NCBI GenBank assembly: GCA_022496185.1
Contig: WTXG01000094.1
Location: forward strand, 62,001-126,000
Source of the DNA: Multifurca ochricompacta
Taxonomy: Eukaryota; Basidiomycota; Agaricomycetes; Russulales; Russulaceae
Direction of reading: 5' to 3'
Length of the DNA stretch: 64,000 bases
A program made the translations under genes and the position numbers. The notes beneath the pieces are model-generated. The model saw nothing but the letters and a program-made list of their open reading frames with translations, did no database searches and was not told the origin of the DNA. This document shows positions 36,356 through 49,336 of the stretch, piece after piece; positions within the stretch are counted from its first letter, which is position 1, and the number at the start of each line of letters is the position of its first letter.

Positions 36356-39300
36356 GCTCAAACCCATTGGCCTGGGCACGAGCACTCCATGTCACCTCTG
36401 TGTATGCTAGTCGATTCAAGTCATTAAAAATACCAGTGCATTTTGAAACTACACAGAGGACAGCCGACCGAGATATATTAGTGGACTCTGGAGCCACAGA
36501 TAACTTCATTCACCCACGACTAATTAAAACAATGGGCCTAGGAAGGCTGGCACTTCCCCAAGAAAAGAATATCTGGAACATTGATGGAACGGCCAATCAT
36601 GCTGGCAAGATCACCCACTACACAGATCTAAAAGTCCAGGTTGGGGAAATCACAAAGGCCATTCGCTTCCTGATTACCGACCTGGGAGATGAAGACCTCA
36701 TCTTGGGTTATCCATGGCTTGCAGCCTTCAAACCAAAAATAAATTGGGCTGACGTGACAATGGACAAAGACTTGTACCCAACAATTATTACATCGCTAGG
36801 TTATGATTATGCAATTCGGCATCCAGTAATAAGGACTGTGTGTACAGAGGAAGACCCCAGCCACTGCTATGTGACCAAAGCATCGGAGTTGGCCCAGAAG
36901 GTGGTACAAGGACAGAATGAGAAGACCTACCATGATGTAGTACCAGATGTTTACCAGCGGCATTGGAAGGTGTTCTCTGAGGAGGAGTCACATCGCTTTC
37001 CTCCGGAGCGACCATGGGATCATGCCATTGACCTTCTCCCCAATACACCAACCGCAATAGATTGTAAAATCTACCCTCTGTCCCAGTCCGAACAAGCTGC
37101 ACTCACGGAATTCCTGGAAGAACATCTGGCCAAGGGATACATTCGCCCATCCAAGTCGCAGTATGCCTCCCCCTTCTTCTTCATCAAAAAGAAGGATGGC
37201 AAACTGTGACCTGTCCAGGACTACCGAAAGATCAATGTGTACACTGTAAAGAATGCCTATCCCCTACCACTGATTTCTGAACTCATTGATACCATGAGGG
37301 ACAAGTCCCTCTTTTCAAAAATGGATGTACGATGGGGTTACAACAATGTCAGAATCAAGGAAGGCGACCAATGTAAAGTGGCGTTCAAAACAAACCAAGG
37401 ATTGTTCGAACTGAACGTCATGTTCTTTGGCCTTACAAATTCACCAGCAATGTTTCAATCCATGATGAACCACATATTCCGTGACCTTATTCTTACTGGT
37501 GAAGTCATGGTCTATATGGACGATATCCTAGTAGCCACCTCAGAAGACCTAAGCCATCACCGAAAACAAGTACACCAGGTGCTAGACATACTGCATGAAC
37601 ATGACTTATACCTTAAACCAGCCAAATGCTCCTTCAAACAACAAAGCGTCGAATACCTGGGAGTCATTCTGGAGGAAGGACGAGTACGCATGGATCCCAT
37701 CAAGGTGCAAGGGATTCGAGAATGGCCTGTACCAACCTGCGTCAAAGACGTCTGATCATTCATTGGATTCTGTAATTTCTATCGACGCTTTGTCAAGGGG
37801 TTTTCTGGTGTTGCACGACCACTAAATGATCTCTTAAAGAAGGATGTACCATGGCATTGGAAGGCCGCACAGCAACAGGCATTTGAGCAAATCAGAGACA
37901 TTGTCGGCTCAGAACCAGTACTCATACAACCTGACCTGAGCCGCCCCTTTGAACTGGAAGTAGATGCCTCTCACTTTGCAAATGGAGCAGTACTATACCA
38001 AAGAGATACCATGCAGACGCTTCACCCAGTGGCATACTACTCTGAAACTTTCTTGCCAGCAGAGCGAAATTATGACATCTGGGATAGAGAGCTCCTAGCC
38101 ATCATCAAGGCATTGCGACATTGGCGGCCTTACCTGGCAGGAACCCCCCATAAAACCGTCATCTACACTGATCACTCCAACTTGCTGTATTGGAAGGAAC
38201 CCCATAAAATCAGCCGACATGTAGCATGAGAGGTTCTGGAACTCGAGGAGTATAATTTCACCCTGAAACACATCGCAGGAAGTCAAAATGCGAGGGCAGA
38301 TGCGTTGTCACGAAGGCTGGATATGCATACTGGAGAGGATGACAATAACAACGTCATTGTTCTTCCTGAGGAAATGTTTGCGAAGACCGCCATAGTCAGC
38401 CTCCATGACATGGACCTGTGGGCACAAGTGTCACAAAACATGAACCAAGAATTGTGCCGCTCATGGGCCGATGCACACAATTTGAAAGAAAGAAATGGCC
38501 TTTGGTGGAAAGATGGGGATCGACTTGTTGTCACCACCGGTGACAACATTAAGAGGGGGGTGATCCATTTTCACCATGACCTCCCCTCTGCTGGCCACCC
38601 TGGCATTGCCAACACTTACGCCCTTGCCAAACGCGACTACTGGTGGCCTAACATGAAAAAGGATGTTGAAAACTATGTACAAGGGTGCGCAGCATGTCAA
38701 GCAAACAAAGTGAATACACACCCGAAAATCCCACCAATACATCCCATTACCCCCATATCATCGACCCCTTTCCAAACCATTGCAATGGACTTCATCGTTA
38801 AACTACCTGAATCACTGGGCTTTGATACCATCCTTACGATCACTGACCATGATTGTTCCAAGGCGGCCCTGTTCATACCTTGCAATGAGACGATCACAGC
38901 GGAAGGAGTGGCAAGACTATACCTGGATCATGTATACCGCCACTATGGTCTCCCCCAAAAGAACATCTCCATGGCTTACCACCCACAGACAGATGGACAG
39001 TCTGAATGAACGAACCAATGGTTGGAGCAATATCTTCGGTTCTGGTGCAATGAACGACAAAACGACTGGGCAAGGTGGCTGTCAACTGCGGAATTTGCAC
39101 ACAACTCATGGCCCAACGGAACGACGAAAGCTACCCCTTTCTCCCTTATCATGGGCTGGACCCCGCGCACCACATGGATGGATAAGCCCACTAATGTCCC
39201 TTCAGTAACCCAACGAATGCACCAATGGGAAGACTTATGGCAATCGGCCAATGAAAATCTAGCAAAAGCACAGCAAGCCCTAGCTGTGCAGCCAAGCATG

Positions 39301-39753
39301 TTCACACCTTATCAGCCCAATGACTGGGTCTGGCTCGAGGGAAGAAATATTCACATGTCACACCCCTCAGCCAAACTAGCACCTTGACGTCACAGACCCT
39401 TCCAGATAACAAGGAAGCTGTCAGATGTGTCGTATGAACTGCGATTGCTGCCCAAATGGAAGATCCATCCCGTCTTCCATGCCAAACTTCTGACACCATA
39501 CAAGGAGACATCCCTTCATGGGGAAAACTTCCCAAGACCTCCACCTGACCTTATTGATGGCGAAGCAGAGTGGGAAGTGGAGTGCATTCTAGACTCAGCA
39601 AGAAAAGGCCGAGGGCGCAAGATGCACTACCTAGTCAAGTGGAAGGGCTTCCCAGACTCTGACAGTTCGTGGGAGCCAGCCGGGAATATCTTCGCCCCGG
39701 TCCTTATCTCAGAGTTTCATGCCCGGCATCCAGAAGCGCCCAAAGATGATTAA
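36349..39753 (+). pseudogene. Gypsy A pol: protease, RT, RNase H, integrase, chromodomain
   Basis: Order and motifs: aspartic protease [12 protein letters not shown] (near 36475); RT with [23 protein letters not shown] and active site YMDDILVAT (near 37515); RNase H with [14 protein letters not shown] and TDHSNLLYW; integrase with [16 protein letters not shown] and CAACQANK (zinc domain), MDFIVKLP and TDHDCSKAALF (core), [10 protein letters not shown]; and a C-terminal chromodomain ([36 protein letters not shown]). Five TGA codons (about 37207, 37753, 38227, 39007 and 39385) stand where related copies have Arg, or Lys for the last. No other disruption was noticed. Confidence 0.92.
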
Positions 39754-39793
39754 AAGGAACGACCCTAGACCCCAATTAAAAACTCCCCAGTAC

Positions 39794-41020
39794 ATGCTCC
39801 CCCAGCAATGTCCTACCACTATACAATCAATCATGTCTTTCATCGCTGCCAACACTGCTGTCAATGCCTTCACCGCCACTACCGCAGTTGTTGAGAATTT
39901 CCCCTCTGCTCATCCCTCCACACGCCCCTCTTCACCCATTGACTACGAGGCCGCTGAAACTCAAGTTAAGAATCAATCCCCCAACCCCAACAACAACTTT
40001 GACCACAGTGAAGAGCCACACCCAAATGACCTACTGGGCATGGAATCAGATGACGAAGTACCAGAATTCCCATTCATTGCTAACAATCCCAATTCCTCGA
40101 TTTACTTCCCTCTCAAGATCACTATGGCTGATGGAACAATGGCTATTGCCAAATACATCTTTTATACAAATGGAGGAATGGATGTTGCGGGCTGCATGAA
40201 GAAGGGTGGCCCAGTCTATGGGGCCCCGGTCTACTTGGAAGAAAGGTACACAGGACGTCTGCACCACACAATGACTGATGAGCAGCTGGGGCATCTGGCC
40301 GCTGAAGACTCTCGCACCTTTGCGATCGACGAGGTGCTGAACGACATGCACCTCCCGCGTCTCAAGGCCGAAGTAATGAGACTGTGGAAGACTTTAACGT
40401 TACGCACGACACTCAACAAACAGTACAAGGAGCACGCGAAGATGATGACTCGATTGACCAGCGGGATGTTCCAGATTGAACAGGAGTTAGTGGAGATTCA
40501 GAAGAGGCTGGAGATTGGGGATGCCTACCAAACCATCGCTGAAAGGTACGCCGACACATATGCCCGACCCCTCCCTCCACGATTGCTAGGGGCCGCCCTG
40601 CAATTACTGCCGAATCGGTTTGAAATGCCACAAATGCACGAGAACCCCCGAGGTGAGACATGCTGGCGATGCGATAGCAAGTATCACATCAGCTGGAACT
40701 GCCCGCTCAACCGCAAGTGGTGTCGACACTGCCGAAGCAATTTACATTGGAGCCACTTCTGCATTTTCCGCCATCTGGGCGTCGCCCCAACGATCGTCAA
40801 CCCGTTGGGATGGTGCGGCAAATGTCTGCATCACAATGCAGGACATCGCGAACTTGACTGCCCAGTCTATGACATGTGCCCCCAATGTGGATGACGAGGT
40901 CCATACGGCTTCTTGCGCACACATCAATGCGCAGCCGATGAAACCTACACCACCAGAGATCAGGATCTGGCAGATGATTATGTGGACTTGGTACAGGATG
41001 ATGACGGTGCGCGTTTCTAG
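39794..41020 (+). pseudogene. Gypsy A ORF3: tandem zinc-knuckle protein
   Basis: Starts MLPQQCPTTIQSIMSFIAAN 41 nt after the pol stop and ends VQDDDGARF just before the polypurine tract. It is broken by one TGA at 40892-40894. It shares layout with ORF3 of Gypsy E and B: acidic N-part, conserved GGMDVAGCMKKGGPVYGAPV, coiled-coil-like segment, and CWRCDSKYHISWNC, CRHCRSNLHWSHFC, CGKCLHHNAGHRELDC as zinc knuckles. I know of no named family for it. Confidence 0.85.
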
Positions 41021-41051
41021 CTGGGTCAGCTCGAACCAGAAAGGAGGGTGA

Positions 41052-41328
41052 TGTTATGACCAGGGCTGAGTACCCCACTTTTCTTCACTCTCCCCGCTGC
41101 GGACCCTTCCCTTCCACCCACCCTCCATTTTCTGATCACATCCCCATCCTGGGATCCCTCACATGCCCTGCTTCCCTCCCCGTGACTGCTGTTTGTACAT
41201 GATGACACGTTGTTTATACCTTGCTTATGCTTTTCCTTATCGCTTATCTCTTTATCTGTAAGACCAGACATTTACTTAATACCCTATCAGAAGCCAGGCT
41301 TTATGCCCTCCGCTTTTGTATATTTGGG
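41052..41328 (+). repeat. Gypsy A 3' LTR, first part
   Basis: Starts TGTTATGACC and follows the 5' LTR up to TATATTTGGG, where Gypsy B is inserted. Confidence 0.92.
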
Positions 41329-41923
41329 TGTAATGCCTGGTGCGGGCATTCGTCACGACATGTGATAAGTCGCATAGCGAAACTACGAGGTCAGGTGTAT
41401 ACTGTCTTTCAAGTATACGGAGTTCAGGTGAGAAGTCAATACCAAGGAGCTAATCCCTTAGTACTGGTGAGCGGAGAAGTGCCAAAAGCACTGAGACGAT
41501 TCAGAAGTCAGGTCCTAGGAATCACCCAGAAGGTAATGCACCAAGTCGATTAAGAAGTCGAGTCTGAGGTATACAGGCTATCTAGACAGGCCTTATATAC
41601 GTAATAGAGATTGGAGTCTAAATCGGAGTACCGTACTCGGTGTATCAACAAAGTTGCAATGTAACTAAATAGAGAACAGAGTCAATGTGGGCCAGGTGAG
41701 AATATATGTAGACGAATCCAGTATAATCATGATTCTGGTGGGAAAATACGTAAGTGTCCTTGTGTAAAATATGAGTCAGAGATAAGCACAGCCTGAGGTC
41801 GAAGATAAGGAACAAATAGATCCAAAGGGAGTCATAATACAGTCAACAAAGGGATAAACGGGGTCAAACAACAGGTCACGTGACAGAAAAAGAGAACAAG
41901 ACGACGTGGTGGGGTTTGTAACA
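41329..41923 (-). repeat. Gypsy B 3' LTR, 595 bp
   Basis: Plus-strand ends TGTAATGCC and TTTGTAACA. It retains the likely gag start ATG on the minus strand near its 5' edge as read on the plus strand. Confidence 0.92.
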
Positions 41924-41954
41924 TTACCCCTCTTCTAAGTCCTAGCAGAGCCAG

Positions 41955-43145
41955 CTAGATTGGCGCACTGTCATCATCTTGGACTAGGGAGAGGTAGTCA
42001 TCGGCTACGGCGTAGTGATCAGCATCGTAGTTCTCCTTTTCTTTGTCAGTGGGGCAAACATGTGTTCATAGAAAACCGTAGGGCCCTCGTCTCCCACAGC
42101 GAAAGCAGCCGTCGTAAACATGACAGTTGATTTCTCGATGGCCTGCGTTGTGGGACAGGCACTTGCCGCACCACCCTGAGGGGTTCTGAACGGTAGGGGC
42201 TTGCGTAAGTCGTCGGAATAGACACTGGCGACTCCAGTGCGAGGTGCTTTGGCAATGCCGGCACCGTTTCTTGGCTGTGGGGCAGCACCAGCTGAGATGG
42301 TACTTACTGCTACAGCGCCAGCAAAGCTTGCCGTCGGGATTTTCATGAAGTCAGGGCATTTCGAAACAATGGGGGTTGAGCCGAGGCGCGAGGTCGAGGC
42401 AGCGACGAGGGAGTGGTCATGCAAAAATATCAGCATACCGTTTGGAGATAATCTGGTATGCCTCCCCTTGCTCCAGTCTTGTCCTAATGCTTGCCAGGTG
42501 ATGCTCTATGTCGAAAACCCCTCAGTTGATCTTTACCATCTGCCATTCATAATCGCGCCGCTGCATCTCCAAGTTGTCTCGAAGCGCCTGGAACTTATGG
42601 AGTCGAGCAATTTCAGCGGTCAGCTGTGGCATCCGCAGATCCCGAAGCACTTCATTGATTGCGAAGGCACAGGGGTCATGGGCCGAAAGGTGCTGCAAGT
42701 GTTCGGGGCCCAGGACATAATGTAGTCGATTGACAGTCTTCTCTTCTAGATAGACTGGGGCCCCGTACATGGGTCCTCCCTTCTCCAGGCATCCTGCCAC
42801 ATCCATACCTTCGTTGGTGTAATAAATATATTTGGCCACTTCTGTAGTGCCGTCGTTCTTAGATGATGGGATCATGAGCGGGAAGTAGAACTGGGAGTTG
42901 GGGTCGTTTGGGAAGAAGGGGAACTCGGGGGATTCATCACCGAAGTCTACGTTGATCAAGTTGTTGGGATGGGGGTGTTCGGGCAAATTAAAATCCTCGT
43001 CGATGTCGATGATTCTGTCCCCTTGGGCCACTTGGGCAGTCGCATTGTAGTCAATAGGAGAAAGTGGGTGAGAAGGAGGATGCACAGGAGTAAGTACAGG
43101 AAACGCATCAATGGCGGCAGAGGCATGAATTTTAGACGAAGACAT
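41955..43145 (-). pseudogene. Gypsy B ORF3: tandem zinc-knuckle protein
   Basis: Starts MSSSKIHASAAIDAFPVLTP 43 nt after the pol stop. The N-part is only loosely like family A, but DVAGCLEKGGPMYGAPVYLE and FAINEVLRDLRMPQLTAEI are shared. A frame break near 42440-42530 follows KIN*. Downstream, another frame reads CWRCSSKYHLSWCC, CRHCQSTSHWSRQC, CGKCLSHNAGHREINC and CFRCGRRGPYGFL, a TGA, and an acidic end LVQDDDSAPI, exactly the layout of ORF3 in families A and E. Confidence 0.82.
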
Positions 43146-43190
43146 GGGCGAATTTCTGGTCAGTTGTGGGGGAGAGAGCTGTTTGACAAC

Positions 43191-46100
43191 TCATATCTTC
43201 TCTGGCTCTTTATCTGCCTCTGGATGGCGTCTATAGAAGTCTTCAATGAGCTTGGGCGCAAAGACATCTGCAGCAGGTTCCCACGAGCTGTCGGCATCTG
43301 GGAACCCCTTCCATTTGATCAGATAATGGAGTCGTCGATTACGCCCTCGACCCTTCCATTTGGCATCGGCAATACGTTCCACTTCCCATTCTAGTTCTCT
43401 GTCCATGAGGTCGGGGGGAGGTCTGGGAAAATTCTGTCCATGGATGGCAGTTTCTCTATACGGCGTTAAAAGGTTTGCATGGAAGACAGGGTGTATCTTC
43501 CATGTGGCGGGTAATGTGAGCTTATACGTAATGTCCGAGAGCTTCTGTTCAATCATGAAGGGGCCATGGCGTTTGGGAGCTAATTTTGCCGTTGGGTGTG
43601 ACGTACGGATATTATGCCCTTCTAGCCAGACTTGATCTCCGACTTGATAGGGCGTAAACTTAGTGGGCTTCTCGGCCAGGGTCCTTTGCGCCTTCTGAAG
43701 ATTTCTACTGGCTGATTCCTGTATTTCCTCCCATTGGTCGATATGCTGTGTCATGGATGGTACATTCGTGGGCTTGTCTGTCCATGTAGTGCGAGGGTTC
43801 CACCCCATAATAAGGGAGAAGGGAGTGGTCTTCGTCGTTCCATTTGGCCAGCTGTTATGTGCAAACTCAGCTGTTGCCAGCCATTCTGCCCAGTCGTTCT
43901 GTCGTTCGTTATACCAGAATCGAAGGTACTGTTCCAACCATTGGTTTGTCCGCTCCGACTGTCCATCCGTCTGGGGGTGGTAGGCGGTGGATATGTTCTG
44001 TTGAATGTCGAGATGTTTACAGAGTGCTCGGGCGAACATAGAGGCAAATCGTGGGTCTCAATCGGAAATGATCTTCTGTGGTAGTCCATAGTGCCGGTAG
44101 ACATGGTTCAGGTAAAGTTTCGTGACTCCTTCTGCTGAAATTGTCTCGTTGCAGGGTATGAAGAGAGCGGCCTTTAAGTAATCATGGTCCGTGATGGTGA
44201 GTATTGAATCGTATCCTTGTGACTGAGGGAGTTTAACGATGAAGTCCATGGCGATAGTCTGGAAAGGAGCCGTTGCAATTGGCGTGATGGGCGAAAGTGC
44301 CAGCGGTCTTGGGTGAGTATTTACTTTGTTTGCCTGGCATTCGGCACATCCTTTAACATAGGCTTCGACATCCTTTTTCATATTTGGCCACCAGTAATCC
44401 CGTTTGGCAAGGGCGTAGGTATTCGCGATGCCGGGGTGTCCTGCAGAGGGAAGGTCGTGGTGAAAATGAATCACCCCCCTCTTAATGTTGTCGCCACCGG
44501 TGACAACCAATCGATCGCCATCCTTCCACCAGAGGCCGTCTTTCATCTTTATGTTATGCGGCTCTGCCCAGGATTTGCACAGTTCCTGGTTCATATTCTG
44601 CATTACTTGGGCCCATAGATCCATGTCGTGGAGGCTGATGACAGCGGTTTTTGCGAAGACATCTTTTGGTAAGACGACGATATTGTCATTGTCGTTCTCC
44701 CCTTCATCCCGTCCGATTGGTCTAGACAGGGCATCAGCTTGTGCATTATGAGCTCCAGGTAAGTGCTTGAGTATGAAGTTGTACTCTTCAAGCTCCAGGA
44801 CTTCTCACGCTATTCGCCGGCTGATTTTGTGCGGTTCTCTCCAATACAAAAGGTTGGAGTGGTCTGTGTAGATGATGGTTTTGTGCAGGGATCCAGCCAA
44901 GTATGGTTGCCAATGTCGTAACGCTTTTACGATAGCCAGTAATTCTCTATCCCAGATGTCATAATTTCTTTCCGCTGATGAGAATGTTTCCGAGTAGAAT
45001 GCCACAGGATGGAGAATCCCTTCAGTATCTCTTTGTGATAGAACTGCACCGTTGGCATACATGGAAGCATCGACTTCTAGTTCAAAGGGTTTGGCCAGGT
45101 CAGGTTGGATAAGAACTGGTTCGGAGCTGATAATCGCTTTAATTTGGTCAAATGCTCTCTGCTGTAATTTGTCCCAGTGCCAGGGCACGTCCTTTTTCAA
45201 CAAATCATTGAGTGGTCGGGTGATGGCTGAGAATCCTTTGATGAAGCGTCAGTAGAAATTACAGAATCCAATGAACGATCTGACGTCTTTGGTACACTGC
45301 AGGGCAGTCCACTCTTGAATGCCTTGCACTTTTACCAGGTCCATGCGTACTTGCCCCCCTTCTAGAATGACACCTAGATATTCAACGGTCTTTTGTTCGA
45401 AGGAGCATTTGGCAGGTTTCAAATAGAGGTCGTGTTTCGCTAGGATCTCTAGTACCTCATGAACTCGGGTTCGGTGATGGCGAATGTCGTCTTTCGTGGC
45501 TACCAGGATGTCGTCCATATACACTACGACTTCTTCTGTGAGAATCAGGTCTCGGAAAATGTGGTTCATCATGGCCTGGAAGGTCACTGGCGAGTTCGTC
45601 AGGCCAAAGAACATGACATTGGGTTCGAAAAGTCCCTGATTGGTCTTGAAGGCAGCCTTGGGCTGGTCGCCTTCTCGGATATGAATGTTGTTATACCCCC
45701 AATGGACGTCCATTTTTGAAAACAAGGCCTTGTCGCGCATTTTGTTGATGATTTCCGAGATTAAAGGAAGTGGGTAGTTGTTTCTCACTGTGAGTTCGTT
45801 AATCCGTCTGTAGTCTTGTACCGGTCGTAGTTTCCCGTCCTTCTTTTTAATGAAAAAGAAGGGTGATGCATAGGGGGAGTTGGAAGGTCGTATATATCCT
45901 TTTGCTAGATGCTCTTCCAGGAAGGTAGAAAGTGCTTCTTTTTCTGGTTGTGACAGGGGATAGATTTTACAGTCCACCGATCATGGGGCTTCCGGGATGA
46001 AGTTGATAGCATGGTCCCAAGGTCGAGAGGGAGGGAAGCGTTGCGATTCCTCCTCTGAGAAGACCTTCCAATGTCGATGATATTCTGCCGGGACTACTTC

Positions 46101-46715
46101 TTCAAATGTTTTCTCTGGGTTTTTCTGTGCCTCTGCCTGGGCCAGTTCCGATGCTTTCGTAACACAGCAATAGACCTGATCCACAGGCTCCATGTCACTC
46201 CAGGTGACGGCCGATCCCATGACAATGGCATGGGTGAGAGGATGTCGCGCAGCGTAGTCGTATCCCAGAGACGTGATGATGACTGGATAGAAATCCTTGT
46301 CCATAGTGGCTTCTGCCCAGTTGATCTTAGGTTCAAATGCTGCCAGCCATGGATATCCCAGGACCATGTCCTCCTCTCCTAAGTCGGTAATGAGGAAGCA
46401 AAGCTGCTTTGTCCGCTCCCCAACCTGTACCTCCAAATCACAGCAGTGCGTAATTTTTCCAGCTTTGTTGGCTGTTCTGTCTATGTTCCAAATATTTTTT
46501 TCTTGGGGGAGTAACTGTGTCCCCAATCCTAGCGTCTTCTGGAGTCGTTGGCTAATGAAATTGTCTGTAGCTCCAGAATCGATTAAGATTCGTCTGTCGG
46601 CCGTCTTCTGTTTGGTTTCAAAATGTACTGGTATTTTTAATGACTTGAAACGACTAGTGTACACAGAAGTTACATGTAGTGCTCTTGCCCAGGCCGATGG
46701 GGTTGAGCCGATCAA
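43191..46715 (-). pseudogene. Gypsy B pol with chromodomain
   Basis: Protease [23 protein letters not shown], RNase H ELEVDASMYANGAV, integrase [16 protein letters not shown] / CAECQANK and [15 protein letters not shown], and chromodomain WEVERIADAKWKGRGRN, LIKWKGFPDADSSWEPAA are all present in order. TGA codons replace Arg at about 45980 (EAP*SVDC), 45246 (NFY*RF), 44802 (RRIA*EVLE) and 44055 (ISD*DPRF). Otherwise open. Confidence 0.9.
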
Positions 46716-48283
46716 AAATCCTTTTGGCCAAAGGCCTTGTCAATGATCAAGGCGCGCACCGCCTCATCTTCGTTCATCATGTGTTCCCAGATTGCTGCTG
46801 CCTTCTGTTCCTTAGTCTTTGGGGCCGTTGCTGGGTTTTCTTTTACTGGGGTTGGTAAGTTCTGTACCGGTGGTGTCGTGGCGGTGGCAGCTACCGTTGC
46901 TTCTGCAGCTCGGACTGTTTTCTTTGGGCAGAATCGTGACATGTGCCCTTGTGCTCGGCAGTGAAAGCAGCGTCCTTCCTTCATGAGATTCTTCTTTTCA
47001 TCGTCGGTAAGGGCTGCGCGAGCTTTGGTACGGTCTGCTGACGTGTCCATAGCGTTGGGGTCTCTAGGGTGGGTAGGTTTTACCCCAAACGCTGCTTTCC
47101 ACTGGTCACGAGTTCTCCCCTTTTTTGTGTCTACTCCAAATCGCGTCTGGAAGTCCAGGTAATCCTGCTGCTGCATCCTAGCAGCACTTGTCCACTGGCT
47201 CCATGACTCAGGGTGATGAAATTGAATGATATTTTTCACCAGGGGGTTAGGCAATCCCTGGGAGAAGAGGTCAAGCATTGCTTCCTCATTCACATCGTAC
47301 CCTGCTCTCTTGGCCAGATTGCGGAATTTGGCCACATAGCCATCTAGATCCCCTCTCTCCATTTTGAGGGACTTTAATTCTCTGGCAGCATTCTGTTTGG
47401 CCTGCCCATCTGTGAAGGCGTCTTTAAATCTTTGCGCCACTGTATCCCACAGGTCCTCGTCTGTGGTTCTGGTTCCGGCTGTGACTCTGTCATTTAGCCA
47501 TTCGATCTGCTCCATTGTCCAATCATCGACGGAATCTCCTCTGATAAGCGAGAGGAAGAGATTAGTTCGTTGGAAGGGGTTTACGATCTGCGGGACGTCA
47601 TGGTTGAAGTTTTTGAATGTCTCGAACTTGAGCATGAACTTCTTGCTCTGGGATCGGTCACCGGTGAATGTTGTCGGCAGGACTCCCGTAAGGTGTCCTG
47701 ATGGAGGGGGAAGATTTGGAGCAGGGACAACTGGAGCGGGGTTGGGTAACTGTGCAGCGATCATGGACATTGTTGGGTAGGTAATGGTCGGGGTGTCTGA
47801 GGTTTGTTGTGTGATCTGGGGAGAGACTAAAGCAGTTGTTCTGAACGTAGTACTCTTGGGTGCAACTGTCTGAGCCATAAAATCTGTGGCTATGACTTGT
47901 GCATCTTCGCTGCTTTCTTCGATATATTCCTCGGGTTCTGAATCTGTGACGATGGCTGGAGGATTTTCTCTCCAAGGTCCTAGGCCATACTCTGGTGGGG
48001 TGGGTCCTGTGGTAATCCAGGAACGATGGCTTCGAGAATAATGGATACAGTACCAGACCCTCTTCTGCTCGTCGTATTCGACTGGTTGGTACTGGTTGTC
48101 GTGATAGACGTAGTATCCAAACTCGGTTTCAAAGTCTTTCCAGACGGCAGAGCCAAGGACTTGTTGTGAAAGATTATCCTTGTCTCAGCAGTCGATGAGT
48201 TCTTCGTTGTGCAAGGTCTGACTGTGGCTGGATGAAGCCACGGTGGGGGAGACTCGACTTAATGTAACGCCTGGTGTGGGCGT
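46712..48283 (-). pseudogene. Gypsy B gag
   Basis: The frame opens inside the 5' LTR: the codon at 48281-48283 is ACG here but ATG in the other B-family LTRs. It passes the priming site, then reads ASSSHSQTLHNEELID, a TGA near 48184, and on through the gag domain (GDRSQSKKFMLKFETFKNFN; DGQAKQNAARELKSLKMERG) to the CCHC knuckle CFHCRAQGHMSRFC and the end KAFGQKDF*. The last bases overlap pol in the -1 frame at GATTTTTGA. Confidence 0.85.
48250..48260 (-). other. Gypsy B self-priming site (Tf1-like)
   Basis: On the plus strand AGACTCGACTT, 2 nt from the LTR edge. On the element strand it reads AAGTCGAGTCT, a perfect 11-nt complement to the predicted RNA 5' region in the same LTR (48489-48499). 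Confidence 0.72.
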
Positions 48284-48855
48284 TCGTCACGATGTGTGAT
48301 AAGTCGCGTAGCGAAACTACGAGGTCAGGTGTATACTGTCTTTCAAGTATATGGAGTTCGGGTGAGAAGTCAATACCAAGGAGCTAATCCCTTAGTACTG
48401 GTGAGCGGAGAAGTGCCAAAAGCACTGAGACGATTCAGAAGTCGGGTCCTAGGAATCACCCAGAAGGTAATGCACCAAGTCGATTAAGAAGTCGAGTCTG
48501 AGGTATACAGGCTATCTAGACAGGCCTTATATACGTAATAGAGATTGGAGTCTAAATCGGAGTACCGTACTCGGTGTATCAACAAAGTTGCAATGTAACT
48601 AAATAGAGAATGGAGTCAATGTGGGCCAGGTGAGAATATAGTAGACGAATCCAGTATAATCGTGATTCTGGTGGGAAAATATGTAAGCGTCCTTGTGTAA
48701 AATATGAGTCAGAGATAAGCACAGCCTGAGGTCGAAGATAAGGAACAAATAGATCCAAAGGGAGTCATAATACAGTCAACAAAGGGATAAACGGGGTCAA
48801 ACAACAGGTCACGTGACAGAAAAAGAGAACAAGACGACGCGGTGGGTTTGTAACA
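48263..48855 (-). repeat. Gypsy B 5' LTR, 593 bp
   Basis: Plus-strand ends TGTAACGCC and TTTGTAACA. The self-complementary start region AAGTCGAGTCT (plus strand) lies at 48489-48499. Confidence 0.92.
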
Positions 48856-48860
48856 TTGGG

Positions 48861-49174
48861 CCCACTTGACTCCGTATCCCTTATCAATAGGCGCTCACCT
48901 CATTACGTATATAAGCCCGCTGTAAACTACACTGTAGCTTCAGACTTGACTTATTGAATACATCGGTGTTCATCTTCAGGACTTCCCCTTGGAACCTTTG
49001 ACTCAATCATCTCCGTGCTTTTGGCACTTTCTGCTCAACATTGTCACTAGGGAACAGCCCCTTTGACTTTGACTCAATCATTCGAACTCCAAGAGGTCTT
49101 ATTGATCTCTTATCTAAACATACGTACGAAGCTGTCGCACAAGTCGTGCAGAACGTCTCACACTGGACGTAACA
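48861..49174 (+). repeat. Gypsy A 3' LTR, second part
   Basis: Resumes after the TSD TTGGG (48856-48860) with CCCACTTGACTCCG and ends GGACGTAACA. The TSD AGTTT follows. Confidence 0.92.
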
Positions 49175-49336
49175 AGTTTTGTGAGGGGGTATCAGAAATA
49201 TCAGAATCTGATGCTCCACCAAATGTACAGCAACCAATCCTTAATATATGGTTACCATAGTTATCTTAATATTGATGGGACCTGGAATAGAGCTATTTAA
49301 CCATGGTTTACATTCCCAGAATATTATAATTTCCCA

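Larger units (their letters stand above)
41329..48855 (-). mobile_element. Gypsy B: chromovirus with third ORF, inserted in the Gypsy A LTR
   Basis: LTRs 41329-41923 and 48263-48855, TSD TTGGG (41324-41328 and 48856-48860). Minus orientation: 5' LTR at right, gag, pol, ORF3, polypurine tract (41924-41937) and 3' LTR at left. It is inactivated by TGA codons at Arg positions in gag, pol and ORF3. LTR copies differ at several CpG sites near their ends. Confidence 0.93.
34231..49174 (+). mobile_element. Gypsy A: chromovirus with third ORF, carrying nested Gypsy B
   Basis: LTR 34231-34821 and split LTR 41052-41328 plus 48861-49174, with TSD AGTTT on both sides (34226-34230 and 49175-49179). The internal part holds gag, pol with a chromodomain and ORF3, then a polypurine tract (41038-41051) before the second LTR. 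Five in-frame TGA codons in pol and one in ORF3 make it inactive. LTR differences are mainly C/T or G/A at CpG sites. Confidence 0.93.

Noticed and set aside
37200..39390. In-frame TGA codons as possible recoding (TGA read as an amino acid)
   Set aside because: Cellular genes in the window (kinase, POP4) end in TGA, and the TGA sites differ between copies while relatives keep Arg. CpG decay explains them.
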